Part shown: one piece after another, positions 23,137-35,642 of the stretch
How the letters are laid out: each line of letters opens with the position of its first letter
Numbering within the stretch: the first letter of the stretch is position 1
Origin: Haematobia irritans
Taxonomy: Eukaryota; Arthropoda; Insecta; Diptera; Muscidae
Direction of reading: 5' to 3'
Assembly (NCBI RefSeq): GCF_050003625.1
Contig: NW_027445841.1
Coordinates: 434,001 to 498,000, forward strand
DNA: 64,000 nt
The notes under the pieces: model-generated
Seen by the model: the letters and a program-made list of their open reading frames with translations, nothing else
What the model was told of the DNA's origin: nothing
Databases searched by the model: none
Position numbers and translations under genes: made by a program

Positions 23137-24004
23137 CTAGAGCGAAAAGGACGATAATTCGTGACCACCATCAAAAATTGAAAAATCCACCCAAATCCTA
23201 AAAAAATTGAAATTTTTATATGAAAAACTTCTTTTGGCCATATCTCCTAAACTAAACGTCCTAGAGCGAAAAGGACGATAATTCGTGACCACCCTCAAAT
23301 ATTTGAAAAATCCACCCAAAACCTAAAAAAATTGAAATTTTTATATGAAAAACTTCTTTTGGCCATATCTCCTTAAATATGCGTCCTAGAGCGAAAAGGA
23401 CGATAATTCGTGACCACCATCAACAATTTGAAAAATCCACCCAAAACCTAAAAAAATTGATAGTTTTATATGAAAAACTTCTTTTGGCCATATCTCCTTA
23501 AATATGCGTCCTAGAGCGAAAAGGACGATAATTCGTGACCACCCTCAAAAAATTGAAAACTCCACCCAAAACCTAAAAAAAATTGTAATTTTTATATGAA
23601 AAACTTCTTTTGGCCATATCTCCTTAAATATGCGTCCTAGAGCGAAAAGGACGATAATTCGTGACCACCCTCAAAAAATTGAAAAATCCACCCAAAACCT
23701 AAAAAAATTGAAATTTTTATATGAAAAACTTCTTTTGACCATATCTCCTAAACTAAGCCTCCTAGAGCGAAAAGGACGATAATTCGTGACCACCCTCAAA
23801 AATTTGAAAAATCCACCCAAAACCTAAAAAAATTGAAATTTTTATATGAAAAACTTCTTTTGGCCATATCTCCTAAACTAAGCGTCCTAGAGCGAAAAGG
23901 ACGATAATTCGTGACCACCATCAAAAATTGAAAAATCCACCCAAATCCTAAAAAAATTGAAATTTTTATATGAAAAACTTCTTTTGGCCATATCTCCTAA
24001 ACTA
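23137..24004 (+). repeat. Six-monomer (750-bp) tandem step
   Basis: A ccacca/aaatcc monomer followed by one with the rare ctcaaatatttg spacer occurs at 23137 and again at 23887, exactly 750 bp apart, with a ttgatag monomer after each. The first copy carries private changes (ctaaactaaacg, catcaacaatttg), so the copies have begun to differ. Confidence 0.8.
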
Positions 24005-26550
24005 AGCGTCCTAGAGCGAAAAGGACGATAATTCGTGACCACCCTCAAATATTTGAAAAATCCACCCAAAACCTAAAAAAATTGAAATTTTTATATGAAA
24101 AACTTCTTTTGGCCATATCTCCTTAAATATGCGTCCTAGAGCGAAAAGGACGATAATTCGTGACCACCATCAAAAATTTGAAAAATCCACCCAAAACCTA
24201 AAAAAATTGATAGTTTTATATGAAAAACTTCTTTTGGCCATATCTCCTTAAATATGCGTCCTAGAGCGAAAAGGACGATAATTCGTGACCACCCTCAAAA
24301 AATTGAAAACTCCACCCAAAACCTAAAAAAATTAAAATTTTTATATGAAAAACTTCTTTTGGCCATATCTCCTAAACTAAGCCTCCTAGAGCGAAAAGGA
24401 CGATAATTCGTGACCACCCTCAAAAAATTGAAAAATCCACCCAAAACCTAAAAAAATTTTAATTTTTATATGAAAAACTTCTTTTGGCCATATCTCCTTA
24501 AATATGCGTCCTAGAGCGAAAAGGACGATAATTCGTGACCACCCTCAAAAAATTCAAAAATCAACCCAAAACCTAAAAAAATTGAAATTTTTATATGAAA
24601 AACTTCTTTTGGCCATATCTCCTTAAATATGCGTCCTAGAGCGAAAAGGACGATAATTCGTGACCACCATCAAAAATTTGAAAAATCCACCCAAAACCTA
24701 AAAAAATTGATAGTTTTATATGAAAAACTTCTTTTGGCCATATCTCTTTAAATATGCGTCCTAGAGCGAAAAGGACGATAATTCGTGACCACCCTCAAAA
24801 AATTGAAAACTCCACCCAAAGCCTACAAAAATTAAAATTTTTATATGAAAAACTTCTTTTGGCCATATCTCCTAAACTAAGCCTCCTAGAGCGAAAAGGA
24901 CGATAATTCGTGACCACCCTCAAAAAATTGAAAAATCCACCCAAAACCTAAAAAAATTTTAATTTTTATATGAAAAACTTCTTTTGGCCATATCTCCTTA
25001 AATATGCGTCCTAGAGCGAAAAGGACGATAATTCGTGACCACCCTCAAAAAATTCAAAAATCCACCCAAAACCTAAAAAAATTTAAATTTTTATATGAAA
25101 AACTTCTTTTGGCCATATCTCCTTAAATATGCGTCCTAGAGCGAAAAGGACGATAATTCGTGACCACCCTCAAAAAATTGAAAAATCCACCCAAAACCTA
25201 AAAAAATTGAAATTTTTATATGAAAAACTTCTTTTGGCCATATCTCCTTAAATATGCGTCCTAGAGCGAAAAGGACGATAATTCGTGACCACCCTCAAAA
25301 AATTTAAAAATCCACCCAAAACCTAAAAAAATTTTAATTTTTATATGAAAAACTTCTTTTGGCCATATCTCCTTAAATATGCGTCCTAGAGCGAAAAGGA
25401 CTATAATTCGTGACCACCCTCAAAAAATTTAAAAATCCACCCAAAACCTAAAAAAATTTTAATTTTTATTTGAAAAACTTCTTTTGGCCATATCTCCTAA
25501 ACTAAGCCTCCTAGAGCGAAAAGGACGATAATTCGTGACCACCCTCAAAAAATTGAAAAATCCACCCAAAACCTAAAAAAATTGAAATTTTTATATGAAA
25601 AACTTCTTTTGGCCATATCTCCTTAAATATGCGTCCTAGAGCGAAAAGGACGATAATTCGTGACCACCCTCAAAAAATTGAAAAATCCACCCAAAACCTT
25701 AAAAAATTGAAATTTTTATATGAAAAACTTCTTTTGGCCATATCTCCTTAAATATGCGTCCTAGAGCGAAAAGGACGATAATTCGTGACCACCCTCAAAA
25801 AATTGAAAAATCCACCCAAAACCTAAAAAAATTGAAATTTTTATATGAAAAACTTCTTTTGGCCATATCTCCTTAAATATGCGTCCTAGAGCGAAAAGGA
25901 CGATAATTCGTGACCACCCTCAAAAAATTGAAAAATCCACCCAAAACCTAAAAAAATTGAAATTTTTATATGAAAAACTTCTTTTGGCCATATCTCCTAA
26001 ACTAAGCCTCCTAGAGCGAAAAGGACGATAATTCGTGACCACCCTCAAAAAATTGAAAAATCCACCCAAAACCTAAAAAAATTGAAATTTTTATATGAAA
26101 AACTTCTTTTGGCCATATCTCCTAAACTAAGCGTCCTAGAGCGAAAAGGACGATAATTCGTGACCACCCTCAAAAAATTCAAAAATCCACCCAAAACCTA
26201 AAAAAATTGAAATTTTTATATGAAAAACTTCTTTTGGCCATATCTCCTTAAATATGCGTCCTAGAGCGAAAAGGACGATAATTCGTGACCACCCTCAAAA
26301 AATTGAAAAATCCACCCAAAACCTAAAAAAATTGAAATTTTTATATGAAAAACTTCTTTTGGCCATATCTCCTTAAATATGTGTCCTAGAGCGAAAAGGA
26401 CGATAATTCGTGACCACCCTCAAAAAATTTAAAAATCCACCCAAAACCTAAAAAAATTTTAATTTTTATATGAAAAACTTCTTTTGGCCATATCTCCTTA
26501 AATATGCGTCCTAGAGCGAAAAGGACGATAATTCGTGACCACCCTCAAAA
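24005..26550 (+). repeat. 2.5-kb block, copy 1 of a 4,000-bp-offset duplication
   Basis: It shares, at exactly +4,000 bp, the marks ctcaaatatttg (24041), tcaacccaaa (24561), cccaaagcctacaaaaatta (about 24816), ggactataattcg (25399) and aatatgtgtcc (26379). Only a handful of single-base differences were seen in about 2.5 kb, for example tatctcttta at about 24741 and tttaaat at about 25081. The zero net indel shows that the duplication is recent or well homogenised. Confidence 0.85.
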
Positions 26551-26790
26551 ATTGAAAAATCCACCCAAATCCTAAAAAAATTGAAATTTTTATATGAAAA
26601 ACTTCTTTTGGCCATATCTCCTAAACTAAGCGTCCTAGAGCGAAAAGGACGATAATTCGTGACCACCCTCGAAAATTTGAAAAATCCACCCAAAACCTAA
26701 AAAAATTGAAATTTTTATATGAAAAACTTCTTTTGGCCATATCTCCTTAAATATGCGTCCTAGAGCGAAAAGGACGATAATTCGTGACCA

Positions 26791-26839
26791 CCATCAAAAA
26801 TTTGAAAAATCCACCCAAAACCTAAAAAAATTGAAAAAA
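26791..26839 (+). repeat. 49-bp runt monomer (copy 3)
   Basis: Same junction at offset 4,875 bp (39 monomers) from copy 2. This shows that a segment of the 19-23 kb family was copied again at 26.5 kb. Confidence 0.9.
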
Positions 26840-27709
26840 CCATCAAAAAATTGAAAAATCCACCCAAAACCTTAAAAAATTGAAATTTTTATATGAAAAA
26901 CTTCTTTTGGCCATATCTCCTAAACTAAGCGTCCTAGAGCGAAAAGGACGATAATTCGTGACCACCCTCAAAAATTTGAAAAATCCACCCAAAACCAAAA
27001 AATTGAAATTTTTATATGAAAAACTTCTTTTGGCCATATCTCCTTAAATATGCGTCCTAGAGCGAAAAGGACGATAATTCGTGACCACCCTCAAAAAATT
27101 CAAAAATCCACACAAAACCTAAAAAAATTGAAATTTTTATATGAAAAACTTCTTTTGGCCATATCTCCTAAACTAAGCGTCCTAGAGCGAAAAGGACGAT
27201 AATTCGTGACCACCCTCAAAAAATTCAAAAATCCACCCAAAACCTAAAAAAATTTTAATTTTTATATGAAAAACTTCTTTTGGCCATATCTCCTTAAATA
27301 TGCGTCCTAGAGCGAAAAGGACGATAATTCGTGACCACCCTCAAAAAATTTAAAAATCCACCCAAAACCTAAAAAAATTTTAATTTTTATATGAAAAACT
27401 TCTTTTGGCCATATCTCCTTAAATATGCGTCCTAGAGCGAAAAGGACGATAATTCGTGACCACCCTCAAAAAATTGAAAAATCCACCCAAAACCTAAAAA
27501 AATTGAAATTTTTATATGAAAAACTTCTTTTGGCCATATCTCCTAAACTAAGCGTCCTAGAGCGAAAAGGACGATAATTCGTGACCACCCACAAAAAATT
27601 CAAAAATCCACCCAAAACCTAAAAAAATTGAAATTTTTATATGAAAAACTTCTTTTGGCCATATCTCCTTAAATATGCGTCCTAGAGCGAAAAGGACGAT
27701 AATTCGTGA

Positions 27710-27788
27710 CCACCCTCAAAAAATTTAAAAATCCACACAAAACCTAAAAAAATTGAAATTTTTATACGAAAAGGACGATAATTCGTGA
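27710..27788 (+). repeat. 79-bp runt monomer (copy 4)
   Basis: Same junction, 4,998 bp after copy 3. It shares acacaaaacc with copy 3, so the two come from one duplicated segment. Confidence 0.9.
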
Positions 27789-28004
27789 CCACCCTCAAAA
27801 AATTCAAAAATCCACCCAAAACCTAAAAAAATTGAAATTTTTATATGAAAAACTTCTTTTGGCCATATCTCCTTAAATATGCGTCCTAGAGCGAAAAGGA
27901 CGATAATTCGTGACCACCCTCAAAAAATTGAAAAATCCACCCAAAACCTTAAAAAATTGAAATTTTTATATGAAAAACTTCTTTTGGCCATATCTCCTTA
28001 AATA

Positions 28005-30550
28005 TGCGTCCTAGAGCGAAAAGGACGATAATTCGTGACCACCCTCAAATATTTGAAAAATCCACCCAAAACCTAAAAAAATTGAAATTTTTATATGAAA
28101 AACTTCTTTTGGCCATATCTCCTTAAATATGCGTCCTAGAGCGAAAAGGACGATAATTCGTGACCACCATCAAAAATTTGAAAAATCCACCCAAAACCTA
28201 AAAAAATTGATAGTTTTATATGAAAAACTTCTTTTGGCCATATCTCCTTAAATATGTGTCCTAGAGCGAAAAGGACGATAATTCGTGACCACCCTCAAAA
28301 AATTGAAAACTCCACCCAAAACCTAAAAAAATTAAAATTTTTATATGAAAAACTTCTTTTGGCCATATCTCCTAAACTAAGCCTCCTAGAGCGAAAAGGA
28401 CGATAATTCGTGACCACCCTCAAAAAATTGAAAAATCCACCCAAAACCTAAAAAAATTTTAATTTTTATATGAAAAACTTCTTTTGGCCATATCTCCTTA
28501 AATATGCGTCCTAGAGCGAAAAGGACGATAATTCGTGACCACCCTCAAAAAATTCAAAAATCAACCCAAAACCTAAAAAAATTGAAATTTTTATATGAAA
28601 AACTTCTTTTGGCCATATCTCCTTAAATATGCGTCCTAGAGCGAAAAGGACGATAATTCGTGACCACCATCAAAAATTTGAAAAATCCACCCCAAACCTA
28701 AAAAAATTGATAGTTTTATATGAAAAACTTCTTTTGGCCATATCTCCTTAAATATGCGTCCTAGAGCGAAAAGGACGATAATTCGTGACCACCCTCAAAA
28801 AATTGAAAACTCCACCCAAAGCCTACAAAAATTAAAATTTTTATATGAAAAACTTCTTTTGGCCATATCTCCTAAACTAAGCCTCCTAGAGCGAAAAGGA
28901 CGATAATTCGTGACCACCCTCAAAAAATTGAAAAATCCACCCAAAACCTAAAAAAATTTTAATTTTTATATGAAAAACTTCTTTTGGCCATATCTCCTTA
29001 AATATGCGTCCTAGAGCGAAAAGGACGATAATTCGTGACCACCCTCAAAAAATTCAAAAATCCACCCAAAACCTAAAAAAATTGAAATTTTTATATGAAA
29101 AACTTCTTTTGGCCATATCTCCTTAAATATGCGTCCTAGAGCGAAAAGGACGATAATTCGTGACCACCCTCAAAAAATTGAAAAATCCACCCAAAACCTA
29201 AAAAAATTGAAATTTTTATATGAAAAACTTCTTTTGGCCATATCTCCTTAAATATGCGTCCTAGAGCGAAAAGGACGATAATTCGTGACCACCCTCAAAA
29301 AATTTAAAAATCCACCCAAAACCTAAAAAAATTTTAATTTTTATATGAAAAACTTCTTTTGGCCATATCTCCTTAAATATGCGTCCTAGAGCGAAAAGGA
29401 CTATAATTCGTGACCACCCTCAAAAAATTTAAAAATCCACCCAAAACCTAAAAAAATTTTAATTTTTATATGAAAAACTTCTTTTGGCCATATCTCCTAA
29501 ACTAAGCCTCCTAGAGCGAAAAGGACGATAATTCGTGACCACCCTCAAAAAATTGAAAAATCCACCCAAAACCTAAAAAAATTGAAATTTTTATATGAAA
29601 AACTTCTTTTGGCCATATCTCCTTAAATATGCGTCCTAGAGCGAAAAGGACGATAATTCGTGACCACCCTCAAAAAATTGAAAAATCCACCCAAAACCTT
29701 AAAAAATTGAAATTTTTATATGAAAAACTTCTTTTGGCCATATCTCCTTAAATATGCGTCCTAGAGCGAAAAGGACGATAATTCGTGACCATCCTCAAAA
29801 AATTGAAAAATCCACCCAAAACCTAAAAAAATTGAAATTTTTATATGAAAAACTTCTTTTGGCCATATCTCCTTAAATATGCGTCCTAGAGCGAAAAGGA
29901 CGATAATTCGTGACCACCCTCAAAAAATTGAAAAATCCACCCAAAACCTAAAAAAATTGAAATTTTTATATGAAAAACTTCTTTTGGCCATATCTCCTAA
30001 ACTAAGCCTCCTAGAGCGAAAAGGACGATAATTCGTGACCACCCTCAAAAAATTGAAAAATCCACCCAAAACCTAAAAAAATTGAAATTTTTATATGAAA
30101 AACTTCTTTTGGCCATATCTCCTAAACTAAGCGTCCTAGAGCGAAAAGGACGATAATTCGTGACCACCCTCAAAAAATTCAAAAATCCACCCAAAACCTA
30201 AAAAAATTGAAATTTTTATATGAAAAACTTCTTTTGGCCATATCTCCTTAAATATGCGTCCTAGAGCGAAAAGGACGATAATTCGTGACCACCCTCAAAA
30301 AATTGAAAAATCCACCCAAAACCTAAAAAAATTGAAATTTTTATATGAAAAACTTCTTTTGGCCATATCTCCTTAAATATGTGTCCTAGAGCGAAAAGGA
30401 CGATAATTCGTGACCACCCTCAAAAAATTTAAAAATCCACCCAAAACCTAAAAAAATTTTAATTTTTATATGAAAAACTTCTTTTGGCCATATCTCCTTA
30501 AATATGCGTCCTAGAGCGAAAAGGACGATAATTCGTGACCACCCTCAAAA
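28005..30550 (+). repeat. 2.5-kb block, copy 2 of the 4,000-bp-offset duplication
   Basis: Counterpart of 24005-26550. Private differences include aatatgtgtcc at about 28255, caccccaaacc at about 28690 and gaccatcctc at about 29790. Similarity stops near 30551, where this copy continues with an atttg monomer and copy 1 has the 1-bp-short attg spacer. Confidence 0.85.
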
Positions 30551-30756
30551 ATTTGAAAAATCCACCCAAAACCTAAAAAAATTGAAATTTTTATATGAAA
30601 AACTTCTTTTGGCCATATCTCCTAAACTAAGCGTCCTAGAGCGAAAAGGACGATAATTCGTGACCACCCTCAAAAATTTGAAAAATCCACCCAAAACCTA
30701 AAAAAATTGAAATTTTTATATGAAAAACTTCTTTTGGCCATATCTCCTAAACTAAG
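30551..30756 (+). repeat. Short link of ordinary monomers
   Basis: Two atttg-type monomers, the second with a ctaaactaagcctcc tail, join the 4-kb-offset duplication to the 6.36-kb tandem duplication. Nothing else is visible. Confidence 0.7.
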
Positions 30757-31663
30757 CCTCCTAGAGCGAAAAGGACGATAATTCGTGACCACCCTCAAAA
30801 AATTGAAAAATCCACCCAAAACCTAAAAAAATTGAAATTTTTATATGAAAAACTTCTTTTGGCCATATCTCCTAAACTAAGCGTCCTAGAGCGAAAAGGA
30901 CGATAATTCGTGACCACCCTCAAAAAATTCAAAAATCCACCCAAAACCTAAAAAAAATTGAAATTTTTATATGAAAAACTTCTTTTGGCCATATCTCCTT
31001 AAATATGCGTCCTAGAGCGAAAAGGACGATAATTCGTGACCACCCTCAAAAAATTGAAAAATCCACCCAAAACCTAAAAAAATTGAAATTTTTATATGAA
31101 AAACTTCTTTTGGCCATATCTCCTTAAATATGCGTCCTAGAGCGAAAAGGACGATAATTCGTGACCACCCTCAAAAAATTTAAAAATCCACCCAAAACCT
31201 AAAAAAATTTTAATTTTTATATGAAAAACTTCTTTTGGCCATATCTCCTAAACTAAGCGCCCTAGAGCGAAAAGGACGATAATTCGTGACCACCCTCAAA
31301 AAATTTAAAAATCCACCCAAAACCTAAAAAAATTTTAATTTTTATATGAAAAACTTCTTTTGGCCATATCTCCTAAATATGCGTCCTAGAGCGAAAAGGA
31401 CGATAATTCGTGACCACCCTCAAAAAATTTAAAAATCCACCCAAAACCTAAAAAAATTGAAATTTTTATATGAAAAACTTCTTTTGGCCATATCTCCTTA
31501 AATATGCGTCCTAGAGCGAAAAGGACGATAATTCGTGACCACCCTCAAAAAATTTAAAAATCCACCCAAAACCTAAAAAAAATTTAATTTTTATATGAAA
31601 AACTTCTTTTGGCCATATCTCCTTAAATATGCGTCCTAGAGCGAAAAGGACGATAATTCGTGA

Positions 31664-31778
31664 CCACCCTCAAAAAATTTAAAAATCCACCCAAAACCTA
31701 AAAAAATTTTAATTTTTATATGAAAAACTTCTTTTGGCCATATCTCCTTAAATATGCGAAAAGGACGATAATTCGTGA
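31664..31778 (+). repeat. 115-bp monomer with 10-bp deletion (copy 1)
   Basis: aatatgcgaaaaggacg lacks gtcctagagc, so the first hairpin arm is lost. The junction is flanked by gcg on both sides (gcgtcc and gcgaaa), a 3-bp microhomology. Its partner is at +6,355 bp. Confidence 0.9.
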
Positions 31779-34700
31779 CCACCCTCAAAAAATTGAAAAA
31801 TCCACCCAAAACCTTAAAAAATTGAAATTTTTATATGAAAAACTTCTTTCGGCCATATCTCCTTAAATATGCGTCCTAGAGCGAAAAGGACGATAATTCG
31901 TGACCACCCTCAAAAAATTGAAAAATCCACCCAAAACCTAAAAAAATTGAAATTTTTATATGAAAAACTTCTTTTGGCCATATCTCCTTAAATATGCGTC
32001 CTAGAGCGAAAAGGACGATAATTCGTGACCACCCTCAAAAAATTTAAAAATCCACCCAAAACCTTAAAAAATTGAAATTTTTATATGAAAAACTTCTTTT
32101 GGCCATATCTCCTTAAATATGCGTCCTAGAGCGAAAAGGACGATAATTCGTGACCACCCTCAAAAAATTGAAAAATTCACCCAAAACCTAAAAAAATTGA
32201 AATTTTTATATGAAAAACTTCTTTTGGCCATATCTCCTTAAATATGCGTCCTAGAGCGAAAAGGACGATAATTCGTGACCACCCTCAAAAAATTGAAAAA
32301 TCCACCCAAAACCTAAAAAAATTGAAATTTTTATATGAAAAACTTCTGTTGGCCATATCTCCTAAACTAAGCCTCCTAGAGCGAAAACTACGATAATTCG
32401 TGACCACCCTCAAAAAAATTGCAAAATCCACCCAAAACCTAAAAAAATTGAAATTTTTATATGAAAAACTTCTTTTGGCCATATCTCCTAAACTAAGCGT
32501 CCTAGAGCGAAAAGGACGATAATTCGTGACCACCCTCAAAAAATTCAAAAATCCACCCAAAACCTAAAAAAATTGAAATTTTTATATGAAAAACTTCTTT
32601 TGGCCATATCTCCTTAAATATGCGTCCTAGAGCGAAAAGGACGATAATTCGTGACCACCCTCAAAAAATTGAAAAATCCACCCAAAACCTAAAAAAATTG
32701 AAATTTTTATATGAAAAACTTCTTTTGGCCATATCTCCTTAAATATGCGTCCTAGAGCGAAAAGGACGATAATTCGTGACCACCCTCAAAAAATTTAAAA
32801 ATCCACCCAAAACCTAAAAAAATTTTAATTTTTATATGAAAAACTTCTTTTGGCCATATCTCCTTAAATATGCGTCCTAGAGCGAAAAGGACGATAATTC
32901 GTGACCACCCTCAAAAATTTGAAAAATCCACCCAAAACCTAAAAAAAATTGAAATTTTTATATGAAAAACTTCTTTTGGCCATATCTCCTAAACTAAGCG
33001 TCCTAGAGCGAAAAGGACGATAATTCGTGACCACCATCAAAAATTGAAAAATCCACCCAAATCCTAAAAAAATTGAAATTTTTATATGAAAAACTTCTTT
33101 TGGCCATATCTCCTAAACTAAGCGTCCTAGAGCGAAAAGGACGATAATTCGTGACCACCCTCAAAAAATTGAAAAATCCACCCAAAACCTAAAAAAATTT
33201 TAATTTTTATATGAAAAACTTCTTTTGGCCATATCTCCTTAAATATGCGTCCTAGAGCGAAAAGGACGATAATTCGTGACCACCCTCAAAAAATTTAAAA
33301 ATCCACCCAAAACCTTAAAAAATTGAAATTTTTATATGAAAAACTTCTTTTGGCCATATCTCCTTAAATATGCGTCCTAGAGCGAAAAGGACGATAATTC
33401 GTGACCACCCTCAAAAAATTGAAAAATTCACCCAAAACCTAAAAAAATTGAAATTTTTATATGAAAAACTTCTTTTGGCCATATCTCCTTAAATATGCGT
33501 CCTAGAGCGAAAAGGACGATAATTCGTGACCACCCTCAAAAAATTGAAAAATCCACCCAACACCTAAAAAAATTGAAATTTTTATATGAAAAACTTCTTT
33601 TGGCCATATCTCCTAAACTAAGCCTCCTAGAGCGAAAACTACGATAATTCGTGACCACCCTCAAAAAAATTGAAAATCCACCCAAAACCTAAAAAAATTG
33701 AAATTTTTATATGAAAAACTTCTTTTGGCCATATCTCCTAAACTAAGCGTCCTAGAGCGAAAAGGACGATAATTCGTGACCACCATCAAAAATTGAAAAA
33801 TCCACCCAAATCCTAAAAAAATTGAAATTTTTATATGAAAAACTTCTTTTGGCCATATCTCCTAAACTAAGCGTCCTAGAGCGAAAAGGACGATAATTCG
33901 TGACCACCCTCAAAAAATTGAAAAATCCACCCAAAAACTAAAAAAATTTTAATTTTTATATGAAAAACTTCTTTTGGCCATATCTCCTTAAATATGCGTC
34001 CTAGAGCGAAAAGGACGATAATTCGTGACCACCCTCAAAAATTTGAAAAATCCACCCAAAACCTAAAAAAAATTGAAATTTTTATATGAAAAACTTCTTT
34101 TGGCCATATCTCCTAAACTAAGCGTCCTAGAGCGAAAAGGACGATAATTCGTGACCACCATCAAAAATTGAAAAATCCACCCAAATCCTAAAAAAATTGA
34201 AATTTTTATATGAAAAACTTCTTTTGGCCATATCTCCTAAACTAAGCGTCCTAGAGCGAAAAGGACGATAATTCGTGACCACCCTCAAAAAATTGAAAAA
34301 TCCACCCAAAACCTAAAAAAATTGAAATTTTTATATGAAAAACTTCTTGTGGCCATATATCCTTAAATATGCGTCCTAGAGCGTAAAGGACGATAATTCG
34401 TGACCACCATCAAAAATTTGAAAAATCCACCCAAAACCTAAAAAAATTGACATTTTTATATGAAAAACTTCTTTTGGCCATATCTCCTTAAATATGCGTC
34501 CTAGAGCGAAAAGGACGATAATTCGTGACCACCCTCAAAAAGTTGAAAAATCCACCCACAACCTAAAAAAATTGAAATTTTTATATGAAAAACTTCTTTT
34601 GGCCATATCTCCTTAAATATGCGTCCTAGAGCGAAAAGGACGATAATTCGTGACCACCCTCAAAAAATTGAAAAATCCACCCAAAACCTAAAAAAATTGA

Positions 34701-35527
34701 AATTTTTATATGAAAAACTTCTTTTGGCCATATCTCCTTAAATATGCGTCCTAGAGCGAAAAGGACGATAATTCGTGACCACCCTCAAAAAATTCAAAAA
34801 TCCACCCAAAACCTAAAAAAATTGAAATTTTTATATGAAAAACTTCTTTTGGCCATATCTCCTTAAATATGCGTCCTAGAGCGAAAAGGACGATAATTCG
34901 TGACCACCCTCAAAAAATTGAAAAATCCACCCAAAACCTAAAAAAATTGAAATTTTTATATGAAAAACTTCTTTTGGCCATATCTCCTAAATATGCGTCC
35001 TAGAGCGAAAAGGACGATAATTCGTGACCACCCTCAAAAAATTTAAAAATCCACCCAAAACCTAAAAAAATTTTAATTTTTATATGAAAAACTTCTTTTG
35101 GCCATATCTCCTTAAATATGCGTCCTAGAGCGAAAAGGACGATAATTCGTGACCACCCTCAAAAAATTTAAAAATCCACCCAAAACCTAAAAAAATTTTA
35201 ATTTTTATATGAAAAACTTCTTTTGGCCATATCTCCTTAAATATGCGTCCTAGAGCGAAAAGGACGATAATTCGTGACCACCCTCAAAAAATTTAAAAAT
35301 CCACCCAAAACCTAAAAAAATTTTAATTTTTATATGAAAAACTTCTTTTGGCCATATCTCCTTAAATATGCGTCCTAGAGCGAAAAGGACGATAATTCGT
35401 GACCACCCTCAAAAAATTCAAAAATCCACTCAAAACCTAAAAAAATTGAAATTTTTATATGAAAAACTTCTTTTGGCCATATCTCCTTAAATATGCGTCC
35501 TAGAGCGAAAAGGACGATAATTCGTGA

Positions 35528-35642
35528 CCACCCTCAAAAAATTGAAAAATCCACCCAAAACCTAAAAAAATTGAAATTTTTATATGAAAAACTTCTTTTG
35601 GCCATATCTCCTAAATATGCGTCCTAGAGCGATAATTCGTGA
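35528..35642 (+). repeat. 115-bp monomer with 9-bp deletion and 1-bp deletion (copy 1)
   Basis: gagcgataattcg lacks aaaaggacg, removing the second hairpin arm. The tail also reads ctcctaaatatgcg, one t short. The next monomer carries cctaacaaaatttt. Confidence 0.9.

Larger units (their letters stand above)
26551..28004 (+). repeat. Spacer block copied from the 21.6-22.8 kb family
   Basis: Matches 21676-23000 at offsets of 4,875 then 4,998 bp (one extra attt monomer and a 2-bp loss, ccaaaaccaaaaaattg). It contains the third 49-bp runt, the cccacaaaaaattc mark (27591) and the fourth 79-bp runt. With 24005-26550 it shows that the 4-kb period is built from two older pieces. Confidence 0.8.

Noticed and set aside
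32285..32560. Minus-strand open reading frames of 60-91 codons, recurring across the array (for example 1558-1740, 2057-2299, 12492-12764, 32285-32560)
   Set aside because: They are the satellite read backwards. Those checked start at TTG (complement of ccaccCAA), not ATG, and end at the TAG formed by the cctag of each tail. 125 is not a multiple of 3, so the frame changes every monomer and the frames last only one or two monomers. Indels and runts are not frame-preserving, and there is no sign of coding constraint.
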